DNA of 64,000 bases from Agapanthus africanus (taxonomy: Eukaryota; Streptophyta; Magnoliopsida; Asparagales; Amaryllidaceae), in assembly GCA_030015575.1 (NCBI GenBank), contig CM057349.1, positions 259,155,077-259,219,076 on the forward strand, read 5' to 3'. A program made the translations under genes and the position numbers. This document shows, piece by piece, positions 46,301-56,807 of the stretch (its first letter is position 1; each line of letters begins with the position of its first letter). The notes under the pieces were generated by a model that made no database searches, was not told where the DNA came from, and was given only the letters and a program-made list of their open reading frames with translations.

Positions 46301-49078
46301 TATTCAGGTGTCTTTTATCTTCACCTTCTCTCGCATTGCGAGTGCTCCTAGGATTAGGACAGTACACCCATTATGCTTATTGGATAGTCTTCTTCCAAAC
46401 CATAGGCTGGTGCCGAACGGTAGGGAAGGAAGAAAACCATTTGGCCTAAAGGGGTGTACAGAAGGTAATGACTAAAGACATATAAAGGGATTTGGAGAGG
46501 TGGCAAAGAGATATACGGTTACAGTTGTGAATCTGGATAATGGAAGAGGCATTACTAGGAATACTGGGATACCCCATCGAAATATTTCAATGTTTCAGTT
46601 TCACTGTGTACTGTTAAATGAAAACTGATTTCCCGATTAGATACTTACTCCAGGGTATGTATTTACTAAGTATGATTCTCACATCTGTATGGTTTTACAG
46701 ATGATGAGTGGGAGTAAGTTATTGGGAATTAGGTGATCATCCTCATTATATCGGGATTCGTTGTAATCGGTGATATTTGAGGAAGTCACCTGGGTTGTTT
46801 GCCGGTCGGCAAATATTTGGTTTTGAATATCCGCTGTTATGCACCAATTTCAAATTGATATATCTGTACGTCTATTTTCATAGAGTGAGGTATAACTTTT
46901 TGAAATTATGTCTATGACATTTACCTATATCAGTGGATGGTTGGGTAAGGGGCATTAAACAGCGGTGTAATTCTTCTTAACCATAAGTACAGTTTTCAAC
47001 CTACGACACACAGTGAATGAGTTATCAGACTCAAGGGACTTATACAGAGTATTGTATGTTGTCCAGGGTCCATCAGGACAGAGGGGTTGGTCATCGTACT
47101 ATATTCGGTTTACTTATGACTTCTCTAGTTTTTAGACAGGTGTTTTGTGGAAACACAGGGTCCGAATTTGGAGAAGTTATAGGTATTTGAATAGAGTAGA
47201 GAACCAGGTGTAGCAAGTATCGGGATTCTTCAAAGTGATCGAAGTTGTAGATACTTGTATATGGTATTCATTTAATACTAATGATAAAGAGAACTTGCTT
47301 CTCTTTCAGGTTACTCATAATTGGAAGCATTCCTAAGTTGGGTAACGCTGATCGGCCTCCTTCTATTTAGTTGACATGCACTGGAGACAGCTGCATGATT
47401 TGAATCTGGTTTAATTAAATCAGTGCCTCTGTTTCTGTATTGGATATAGAACAGTTCATATCTTAACGATATTAAGGTACGGGGAGTTTTCCGGCTTATG
47501 ATTAAAACCAGACTCTGGATAACTCAAGGCACGTTTCTGTAATGGCTGTTTGTGGGTTGACCCAGGCTATGACGAGGGTTGACTTTCTACCATCTGGAAG
47601 ATCAATAGCGATATTGTTCTAAGACTCGCCACAGTTTTATTAAAAATGGATTTTTTCAGAAAACAGTAGTGGGGGTATGGTAGAACTGGAAGTGATTCCA
47701 GAACCACAAACGATTACTGAAGATTTGATAAGGAACCTAAAGATTCAATCTGGTTTGACATTCCATTGGCCACTCCACAGATATAGTGGGTAACTTCAGG
47801 CACCCGAGAGGTACTCCAGTAGCCTCAAGGACAGTGACAGGGAAGTTCTTGTTTACCCAGACTTTCCATTGCTGTTGTTCCAGACTGTGAGACCCGGCAG
47901 GAGGATGAGTATAGCGTCGTTCTAAACTGGCTTTAGAAGTGAACGTCTATATGACTCTGCCAGAGGGTTGTCGTAGTCAGTAGGAGCAGCGGAAGCATTG
48001 GTGGACAGGTGGCTTATGTCTATTTATAGACTAAAGCAGATGTAGCGGAGATAGATCATCAATTTCTGATGTGACGGTCATAGGTTTGACTTCATCAGAA
48101 TAGGGGATGGATCTGTTGAGAAGGTAGTAGGGTGTGATGTCATGGTGTTTGGATGACATACACAGAGTAGGAAGTGATATTCCTATACTACGATCTGTTA
48201 TACTTTGGTCGTCACACAGTGGTTTTCTCCACACGGGACTTGGACATTATATCAGACATACTGGTTACTAGATCTATGGTTTTAGATCTAGATTTGGGTG
48301 GTTTCCCAATCCGGGTACTTAGACAGCATTCTAAGAGTATTTAGAATGGACGAATCCTGGCACGGTAGTGTACCTGCAGGTGATGGAGTCACCCTCTCTA
48401 AAGGTGTCTTACAGACTAAAGGGGAGAGAGATGTGCATGATTGGCAGATCACTTGCTCAGGCAATTGAGTCAATCATGAGATGTCAAGTACCACACCAGA
48501 TGTTGTTCTTGCACTAGATGCAATAAATTGACATTGATCCAATCCTGGAGAAACAATCGGAAGCAGTTCTAGAACATAAGTGAATGTTCTAGGGATATGA
48601 TAACGACAGCCTCATTCGGGAGACAGTTATCATTCCAGGCTTCCAAGGTGACATGGATGACAAGGAGGTTGTCAGAGTTATAGTTTTCCTTCTGACGAGG
48701 GGCAGTATTTTGGACAGGTGGTCCAAGGCAATACTGAGGAAGGCATGGCGCAGGATACTGATTAAGTTCAATTGACGATACAGTCTACGAAGTTTGGATT
48801 TGGAGTTCATTTATGAGCTAGGTCCCATCAGACATCCAGACACATTCTATGACAGGTATTGCTCATTTCGGGAGATGGTTTTCTCCGCGAACTTGAGATA
48901 TAGAGAGACATAGAAAGAAACATCAAAGCGGATCCACTTACTGAGGCTATTCCTCGAACACAATAGTTTCGCAAACGAGCTTTGTGAGACTGACTAGTAG
49001 AGGAGTTGGGTGTTCGGTATCACACGGGCTGTGAGTATGCGACATCGCAATAATTAGCCTTGAGTGAAAGTGGGAGAT
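43342..49078 (+). mobile_element. Element E, internal copy 2
   Basis: Repeats internal 1 almost base for base at an offset of 7,921-7,922. The primer site is at 43343..43354, hairpin 43554..43600, 403-bp duplication about 45762..46514, pol remnants about 47012..48982, and polypurine tract 49066..49078. Single-base differences include one extra base near 44460 (GTGATGTTGC against GTGTTGC in copy 1). Confidence 0.93.
47012..48982 (+). pseudogene. Element E pol remnants, copy 2
   Basis: Counterpart of 39090..41060 with the same lesions plus a few private substitutions. The shared lesions show that pol was dead before the tandem arose. Confidence 0.7.
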
Positions 49079-51263
49079 TGTTGGAGATAGTGCCCTCAGA
49101 GTCAATTATTGGATCACATGCATGTGATTGCAATGATTGAGAGAGGACCTATCCCGGTAGGACAGTCTTACTCGAGATGATAGTATGCTATCTGGTTTAT
49201 CTTTATCATCGTGTACTGCTTTAGGTGACCTGACATGTCGCTATTACACGTTGATAGAGCCTCTAGGATTCTTGCTTGACCACCAGCAGTATGAGGGCGA
49301 TCATATAAGTGGGAGCTGGGGTCTATAAGCACATCCTTAAAAGGTCCCTAGTCGTGGGAGTTTCGAGACAGGGCATCAATACTCCAGAGTAGACTAGTGT
49401 ATACAGTCGAGACCCCGACGAGGGGCGGTGGCCGGTCTCACAAGCCATTGGTGTCAGTTGGTTCACCTAAGATGTATACAGGTGCTCATTGGGTTATGAG
49501 TACACCGGACAGGACTCGCCGGGAACATGCTAGTTGGTCTTATACCTGACGTCAGATAGCAGTTCCCTGGTGACATGTGTACAGGTTAGTTCATCGACCT
49601 GGGGATCGTCATTTGTCTCGTGTGAGTTCCCACTGTACTTTGATTACTACCCTACCACGCTCAAAGGAGACGTGCAAACAGGTTTTAGTTGGGTACAGTC
49701 CCGAGCCACATGGAAGCAGTGAGCGGATCTTCAGGGGTTCGTCTCTCCCGGTATTGGGGGAGGAGGTCGCGCTGTGTCTAGGAGAGCCATTACACAAAGC
49801 CCTCGGCCGAGGCAGGAGATTTACTGGTAGGTATTCCAGTAGTATCTCAGGGTGTTCTGGGCTACACTCCGACACGACTTGTACCGCTTTTGGGGGTCTT
49901 ACTTTACCAACCCCCTAGGCCCGCCATGTGATGCTCATAGACGAACGGACCGGACTGTACGGATATTGTCACCGACAGGCTCAGTATGGTGTCAGGATGA
50001 GTTCGCTCATCGACGCCCCTTTTGGTCAATGCCTGGTAGCCCGTTACGTATTGGCTTATACCTCTGACGTGCTAGTGGTTAAATCCACAACCAAGGTGTT
50101 GACGAGTCTTTAGAGTCCCCCACATTCAGTTGCTCAAGTTTTCGGGCGAAAAGCTGTAGAGGCCGTATGGATATATGGCAGGGTTCGATCAGATACGTGC
50201 GGTATTGCACGGATCAGGATCGAACGGATATTACTAGCCGGCTTTGGTTTAAGCCGGATCCTAGTATAGTATAGTGTAGTTTTTGTCTCATTGCATTTGT
50301 ATTTCGGTCGGAATACAGATGCGGGTGTGTATACACAGTATCGGGGTTTTCCTGTAATTTATTACTGGACCAGTTTTCTGGAGTTGCCAGTTTGCTTTTC
50401 GTTTCGGCCATATTTCTTTGTATCCTTCATTGGCCGAAGATTGGTGGAGGAGGGCTTATTTGCATTTGTGCAAATAAGCAATATGGAGGGTGTTCTTTGC
50501 ATACTTTTGTGTCATGATGGTTTCATGATGGAGCCCCATCCTTTGACCTTCCATGGTTCATGATTGCTTGACTTTTTGTAGCAATCATGGTTGTTGATTA
50601 GTTGGTGGAGTGTGGTTTTGTTAGTGATCATTGCTTGAGTTTGGAGTCATCAAGCTTTTGATGATGGTTGAATATGATAACCATTTCCTTTCACTTGCTT
50701 ATTCTTGTGGCTACCCTCTTTCACTCTCTCCCACTCTCATTTTCTCTCCACTCCATCATGCATGGCCGGCCAAGCTCCTTGGGGGCTGTCCAAAATTCTA
50801 GAGGTGGGGTTTTTGCTCTTTTGCTCTTGCATAAATCCCACAAGTTCCATCTCTATTAGCTTGTATCATCCCTCCACCAAAAGGCAAAACTCCATAACCC
50901 TAAATGAGACATGGTTCTACACCATTCTACAGCAAACCTTGGGCACGTCGGCTCGCCAACTTCATGCCCGAGTTGCCTCGGTATAGAGGTGGGAGCCCGT
51001 AAAAGAAGCCGGCGACGTGGTGCCCTTCCGGCGAGGAGGTGGAGACTGGACATTCCGCGGGAGATCGGGACGACGGCGAGAAGACCGGAGGACACGGATC
51101 GCTCGGTATATCTCTCTTCCCCATCTTGTAGTTAGCTAGGACTAGTTAATGGTACGATCCGGGTTTTAGTGCGCGGTGGTGCCGGTTCAAGAAAAATTAA
51201 AGTTAACCATCGCTTCCGCATTTGGCCTCGGGATGGAGGCCGGGGCGCCGCCGTGCACTTACA
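49079..51263 (+). mobile_element. Element E, LTR3
   Basis: TGTTGGAGATAG to GCACTTACA, followed by CCTAA. Outer 3' boundary of E. Confidence 0.95.
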
Positions 51264-51268
51264 CCTAA
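51264..51268 (+). repeat. Right target-site duplication of element E (CCTAA)
   Basis: Pairs with 33232..33236; removing E plus one copy restores the D reading frame (..EPN/AHILD..). Confidence 0.95.
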
Positions 51269-51879
51269 TGCTCATATACTAGACGTTTGCTCAATCCAGG
51301 AGATCACTCCAGAGGAGTGTGAATTCGAGGAGTTTTTGTTCGATCATGACAACCTTAACGCCACTAGTGCGTTCCTCTTCGAACCTGCTGCTGCTTCTGC
51401 GCCCGACAATGACTACGAGTGTTTCACTTTCTCGACCGATCTTAGCCAGTCACCACCCGAGTTGGAATCCTTTGAATTTTCGGATGAGTTAGCTGAACCA
51501 TCCGACTCGGTCGCTTACACTCGATTTGAACCTCTGCTGTAATCCTTTGAGTTCGAGACCTTTTCACCAATCTTGCCTTTAATCGTTTCACCTCCAACGC
51601 TTGAACTCAAGCCTTTGCCGTCTCACCTTAAGTACGCTTCCTTGGGTGAAAACGAGACCCTCCCTGTTATCATCTCGGCTTCTCTAGCTCCTGAGCAAGA
51701 GAGAGCCCTTCTTGCGGTCTTGCACAGCAATAGGCAAGCTTTTGGCTGGTCCATGGCGGACATCAAGGGGATTAGTCCCCTGATCGTTGAACATCACATT
51801 CATCTGATGGATGATGCCAAACCAGCCAGGGATCCACAAAGGCGACTCAACCCAGTCATGAAGGAGGCTGTAAAAAAAA
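51269..51879 (+). pseudogene. pol: Element D pol: protease-RT linker and RT start (broken)
   Basis: Continues the protease frame. An acidic linker is followed by TAA 51540..51542, and the frame then reads on through ELKPLPSHLKYASLGENETLP and GWSMADIKGISPLIVEHHI to RRLNPVMKEAVKK, the standard entry into Athila/Tat RT. A run of eight A at 51872..51879 shifts the frame by one. The RT continues in the next frame without other loss, so this is a simple homopolymer slip. An ATG at 51222 lies in E LTR3 and is not a genuine start. Confidence 0.9.
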
Positions 51880-52559
51880 GAGATCGTAAAGTGTCTGGAT
51901 AGTGGTATCATTTACCCTATCTCTGATAGCCAGTGGGTTAGCCCCATTCACGTTGTCCCCAAGAAATCAGGCATAATGGTCATAACCAACGAGGCGGACG
52001 AGTTAATCCCTACTCGCACCCAGACTGGGTGGCGAGTATGCATCGATTACAGAAAACTCAACGCCGCAACGCGGAAGGACCACTTTCCGCTACCTTTCAT
52101 TGACCAGATGCTTGAACGATTGGCCGGACATGAGTACTACTGCTTTCTTGATGGCTACTCCGGCTAAAATCAGATTCCCATCGCCGAAAAAGTCCAGGAC
52201 AAGACCACATTCACTTGTCCTTTCGGCACATTTTCATATCGTCGCATGCCCTTTGGGTTATGCAATGCGCCCGCTACCTTCCAGCGGTGTATGATGGGAA
52301 TCTTCTCAGACATGGTGGAAAAATTCTTGGAGATCTTCATGGATGATTTCTCCATTTTCGGCGATTCCTTTGATGAGTGTTTGCTGCATCTCGACGCTGT
52401 CCTTACCCGGTGTAAGGACAAGAATCTCACTTTGAACTGGGAGAAGTGCCACTTCATGGTGCGCGAAGGTATTGTCTTAGGACATATCATCTCGCAAAAA
52501 GGCATTGAGGTAGATAAAGCAAAGATTGAAGTCATTTCCAATCTCCCTCCCCCCGATGC
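51880..52559 (+). pseudogene. pol: Element D reverse transcriptase (broken)
   Basis: The RT would copy element RNA into DNA within the particle. After the frameshift the frame runs through WRVCIDYRKLN, YYCFLDGYSG (palm motif A), CPFGTFSYRRMPFGLCNAP and QRCM (motif B) and FMDDFSIFG (motif C, FMDD codons 52336..52347), the usual variant of YxDD here, then LGHIIS. One stop, TAA 52165..52167, follows GYSG where Tyr is expected. A second frameshift lies at about 52550..52560, consistent with a small deletion. The catalytic residues remain, so loss of function comes from the stop and frameshifts. Confidence 0.92.
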
Positions 52560-53279
52560 GTCAGAGACATCCGAGCCTTCCTTGGCCATGCCGGTTTCTA
52601 TAGACGGTTCATCAAGGACTTTAGCAAGATTGCTAAGCCCTTGACTCTTTTGCTGGCCAAGGACACGCCATTCGACTTCAACTCGAGCTGTGTGACTGCA
52701 TTCGAGTCATTAAAAAGCTCACTCACTTCTGCTCCCGTTCTTTCTTCTCCTGACTGGACGCACCCATTTGAGATTATGTGCGATGCATCCGACTTTGCCA
52801 TCGGTGCTGTCCTTGGACAACACATCAACAAGATGCCGCACGTAATCTATTATGCTAGCCGAACCCTGAACGACGCCCAACTGAATTATACAACAACCGA
52901 GAAGGAATTCTTGGCTGTTGTATTTGCCTTAGAAAATTTTAGGCCCTACCTCATCGGCTCTCCAGTCATCGTCTATACGGACCATTCTGCTTTGTGCCAT
53001 CTTTTTGCGAAGAAAGATGCAAAATCTCGGCTGATACGTTGGATCCTCTTGCTTCAAGAGTTTGACCTTGTCATCAAGGACAAAAGCGGATGTGAAAACG
53101 TAGTCGCCGACCATCTCTCTCGACTTCCTTCTTTGCCGTCGCTTCAAATTCCGATCAACGATGTTATTTCGGATGAACAGCTCTTGACAGTATCTTGCGA
53201 ACCCTGGTTCACAGATATTGTGAACTATTTGGCCACAGGATTACTACCGACTGAATGGTCAAGTCAGGACAGACTTTGA
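52560..53279 (+). pseudogene. pol: Element D RT thumb and RNase H (broken at both ends)
   Basis: In the third frame the thumb continues as [20 protein letters not shown]. Ty3-type RNase H follows: [18 protein letters not shown] with its first catalytic Asp, [19 protein letters not shown] with the catalytic Glu, and [12 protein letters not shown] with the next Asp, then ADHLSRL. This is the largest intact open stretch of D. It ends at TGA 53277..53279, after which the same frame runs into the integrase. RNase H would remove template RNA. Confidence 0.92.
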
Positions 53280-54494
53280 TTCTTATCCCAAGTAAAACAC
53301 TTTTACTGGGACGAACCCTATCTGTTCAAGTACTGTCCCGACCAGATTATTCGCCGGTGTGTCCCTGACGATGAATTCAAGAGTGTGCTGTCGTTTTGCC
53401 ATGATCATGCATGTGGCGGGCATTTTGGCCCCAGAAAGACAGCCGAAAAGATCTTGCAGTGTGGTTTCTACTGGCCACAACTCTTCAAAGACACCCATGA
53501 CTACTGCAAGACTTACTCCCGGTGCCAACATTTGGGCCGGATATCCAGGAGAAACGAGATGCCGCTCCAACCAATCTTGGTTGTGGAGATTTTCGATGTT
53601 TGGGGGATTGATTTCATGGCGCCGTTTCCCAGCTCTTTTGGGAACTTGTACATCTTTCTCGCTGTTGATTATGTCTCTAAGTGGGTCGAGGCTGTGCCCA
53701 GCCGGACTAATGACAACAAGGTTGTCGTTAGATTTCTTAAGGAAAACATTTTCTCCCGGTTTGGGCACCCCCGAGCGATCATTAGCGACAATGGAACTCA
53801 TTTTTGCAATAAGATTTTCGAGGCCTTGATGCAGAAATATTCCATTAATCATAAGCTATCTACGCCCTACCACCCCTAAACCTGTGGGCAAGCCCAAGTT
53901 TCAAATCGGCAAATCAAGCAGATACTGGAGAAGACGGTTTCCAAGAACCGTAAAGATTGGTCGTTAAAACTCACTGATGCCCTTTGGGCATTTCGAACTG
54001 CTTATAAGACCGATCTTGGCATGTCTCCCTATCGGCTTGTGTACGGAAAGGATTGCCACCTTTCTGTGGAAATAGAGCATCACGCATTTTGGGCGATAAG
54101 GGAGCTGAATCTGTCTCTCGAAGATGCGGGCAGCCATCGAAAGCTGCAGTTGAACGAATTGAGCGAGCTTCGGGATGGGGCTTACGAAAACGCGGTTGTC
54201 GTTAAGAACCGAACAAAGGTGTTTCACGATAAACACCTTTTGCGCAAAACATTCGCACATGGTCAACAGGTACTGCTTTACGACACCCGGCTATATTTTC
54301 ATCCAGGTAAGCTCAGATCTCGCTGGAAAGGACCATATTTTGTGCGGAATGTGTATCCGCATGGCGCTGTGGATTTGGAGAATCCAAAGGACGGTTCATT
54401 TTTCAAAGTAAACGGACACAGACTAAAACCGTACCTTAGCGCCGAACCAACAGAGGAGCTCCTGGTCTTACAGGAGCCGGTTTACCCTGCATAA
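53280..54494 (+). pseudogene. pol: Element D integrase (broken, catalytic Glu lost)
   Basis: It reads in the frame of the RNase H. The N-terminal HHCC zinc finger ([14 protein letters not shown] ... CKTYSRCQ) has Tyr (53514..53516) where the first Cys of the CxxC pair should be. The core keeps the first Asp in [10 protein letters not shown] and the second in [12 protein letters not shown] 53877..53879 interrupts at YHP*. The third catalytic residue, 35 residues after the second Asp, is Gln (53895..53897 in GQAQVSN) rather than Glu. The C-terminal region runs through [21 protein letters not shown] and [10 protein letters not shown] to the terminal TAA at 54492..54494. No chromodomain is seen. 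Inactive on several counts. Confidence 0.92.
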
Positions 54495-56198
54495 TCTTCC
54501 TCTGCCTACCACCAAACTTCGGTTATCCAGCCAAAACAGTGGACACTGTTTCAAATAAGTTTGGGGGTATGTATATACCATTTTGTATATATATGTGGAT
54601 ATTCTTGTCCGGTGCATATCCATTTTTAACAATTTTCTTTTTAAAATAAAAAAAATAAAAAAAAATGTGTATATCTAACCGACAATTTTGACCCTTCAAT
54701 GATTTCTTCATGCAATGACAGTGAGGACACTGTCCAGTTTAAGTTTGGGGGTACACTCGGTACGCATTTCTAACCTTTGCATTCATATGTATATTTTGCA
54801 TCTGCATACTAAAATCCATAAAATCCATAAAAATCTGAAATTTTTTCTAAAAATATAAAAACTTTTTCGTCAAGTTAGCTAGTGGGAGAACTCAGATTCA
54901 ACATTTCGACGGTTTTGTTTGATAAGATAAGCATAACTAAATCTTATTTTTAGATTTTGAAAACCTGAAAGATAACTCTCCTTTGAAGTTAATTATAGCT
55001 AATATACGTCTTTACATCATACTACACGTGTCGTGAGTTTTGAAAATTTGATGACAAGTCTATTATGTCTGAAAAACTTTTAAAAGGATAAATTATTTTC
55101 TGAGGATCGAATAGGTTTTTTCTGAAATAATTAATATCAATAATAGTTTATAAAGTGAAGCGGATATGAAGGGATGTTATTGATGCCTTAATTGGAACTA
55201 ATTCTGAAAAATAACCCATCTGAAACTTGATTGGAATGATTACACACCTAACCCACTAAACACGTCTTTTATCCAAAAAATGATTGAACTGCCGGTTATA
55301 TCTCCGTTCGCATTAAATCGTCATGATTTTCACGCTAAATTGTCTTTTCTTTTTGGGCCTAGGTAACTTGAGTAATTAAGTCCGCTGAGGTGTCTCTACA
55401 CCTAATGTCCTAAAGCCAACTGGTTTGGATGCATTGGCCTAAAGCTCGTTAAGAAGCCTAGAAAGTCCAGATTAAACAAAGTCAAGCAAGTTTTCTCTCC
55501 GAGTTAAAATTCCTAACGGTTCTTTGTGTGAGAATAATCTTGACAAAAGACAGGTTTTTATAAAAAAGTATTTCTAGCAGAGATATGAAGGTTTTATTCT
55601 ATGATAAATACTATTGCATGTTCACGAAGGTGTGTATGAAATGAAAACAAGAAAAAGGTGGAGTGAAAAATAAGACCTAGTTTCCTGTTAAGGAAGATAG
55701 AAATTCTAAAATTGAAACCTTACTGGAAAACGAAACTTGAAAAATGCTTAACTCTTTATAAAACTTATGTGATCCTTTTTAAATGTTTATCTGGGGCTTT
55801 ATTTTGTGATATGATGACGTTAATCGATCATTCTGAAACTTAACGACACTATTTGCACTGCACGTAAAGAAATATAAAATCTTAAGTTAAATAAGAAGCG
55901 AGGTGTGAAAAATAAAGGTTCGATAGTCTAGAATTAGGATAATAGAATTGTTATTTTTAAAACAAAACCTTAGGATTTGAATCATAGTTATTTTGCAAAG
56001 CCAGCTTGACGGGATTTTGTGGGTAGTATCCGCTGAAAACCCTCAGGAGACAACACTCCTCCTACTAGGGACACCTAGAGGTTTAACGGCTTGTTGCACA
56101 TGCTCAGTGCAATCGTGTTCCCTGCGAAAGTGAGGTTAGGTATTTTTGTGAATAAATTGGCTTTGCTCGGGACGAGCAAATGATAAGTTTGGGGTATT
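54495..56198 (+). other. Element D region between pol and 3' LTR; no env-like gene
   Basis: About 1.7 kb, AT-rich, with no ORF worth calling on either strand. Athila elements often carry an env-like gene here; none is recognisable. Three polypurine-like boxes AAGTTTGGGG(G)TA occur at 54557..54569, 54741..54753 and about 56185..56196. The first two follow GGACACTGT repeats. The last, after GGGACGAGCAAATGAT, fits the usual tract preceding the LTR. Confidence 0.7.
56185..56198 (+). promoter_or_regulatory. Polypurine tract of element D
   Basis: AAGTTTGGGGTAT follows GGGACGAGCAAATGAT and precedes TGTTCATATC, the likely LTR start. Confidence 0.65.
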
Positions 56199-56660
56199 TG
56201 TTCATATCAGATTTTTGTATTTTTATACCGCCCATTTTTTATCACATTGCTTATAAGTAAGTACTCTTGATCCGTGTTTTGCTAGATAATTGCAGGTTAT
56301 AGGTTCTCAGCACTAAGCAGTGAAATTCATGGAAAAGCGCGACAAATTCTGGATTACTGCCAACCACAGATAAAATACGGGTCTCCGCTCTCTATCTGTA
56401 TGTTGCTGCACACCAGTTTAAGGGACAAAATGGCAAATCGATGGTTATTTTCATGCACAAAGCACAATGGCAACACAAAATCCAAGATATCTACGCGGAG
56501 CTCAAGGAAATCATGGCAAAAGATCCACATCAAATCACCTTTTGATCTGCTGAAAATCTGGAAGAAATATGAGGAGCTTCTGAGAAACCACATATACCAC
56601 ACTGAAGATAACATCAAAACAGGGAAACCCACAAAAACTGAAGAGCCAATTCCCCTAAAT

Positions 56661-56709
56661 GGCCGCGGAACCGCGGCCAATATGGTGACTCGGCCGTAGA
56701 TCCGCGGTC
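56661..56709 (+). repeat. GC-rich hairpin in element D LTR
   Basis: GGCCGCGGAACCGCGGCC is itself self-complementary, and a second arm CGGCCGTAGATCCGCGG follows 12 bases later. Almost the same sequence as the C and E leader hairpins, though D is Ty3/gypsy. Confidence 0.8.
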
Positions 56710-56799
56710 TAGTTGACTTGGCAGGTGATTAAATTTTGGGGGCATTTTGGTAACATCATTCAGAGCCTGATTGTTGCCCTAGGGTTTCGGTTTCCTGCC

Positions 56800-56807
56800 T
56801 ATAAATA
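56800..56807 (+). promoter_or_regulatory. TATA box of D LTR
   Basis: TATAAATA within GCCTATAAATAACCC, roughly 600 bp into the LTR and about 90 bp after the hairpin; transcription would start shortly downstream. Inferred from sequence only. Confidence 0.6.

Larger units (their letters stand above)
33237..51263 (+). mobile_element. Element E: tandem three-LTR copia-derived element
   Basis: The structure is LTR1 (33237..35420), internal 1 (35421..41156), LTR2 (41157..43341), internal 2 (43342..49078), LTR3 (49079..51263); total 18,027 bp, with a single CCTAA duplication outside. The two internals (5,736 and 5,737 bp) and the three LTRs (2,184, 2,185, 2,185 bp) are almost identical, differing by a scatter of substitutions and single-base indels. 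Unequal recombination between LTRs of one insertion explains this best. Pol is decayed beyond any long frame, so E moved with help from another element. Confidence 0.93.

Noticed and set aside
51222-51268. ATG at 51222 as start of a new gene reading into D pol
   Set aside because: The first residues come from E LTR3; the frame is D polyprotein that continues from 33236 across the insertion.
52170-52589. 139-codon minus-strand ORF over D RT
   Set aside because: Antisense shadow of the RT palm motifs, which are clear on the plus strand.
53283-53852. 189-codon minus-strand ORF over D integrase
   Set aside because: Shadow of the integrase core; the plus strand shows zinc finger and catalytic Asp motifs.
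54495-56198. Possible env-like gene of an Athila element
   Set aside because: No ORF, signal peptide or membrane segments can be read in any frame.
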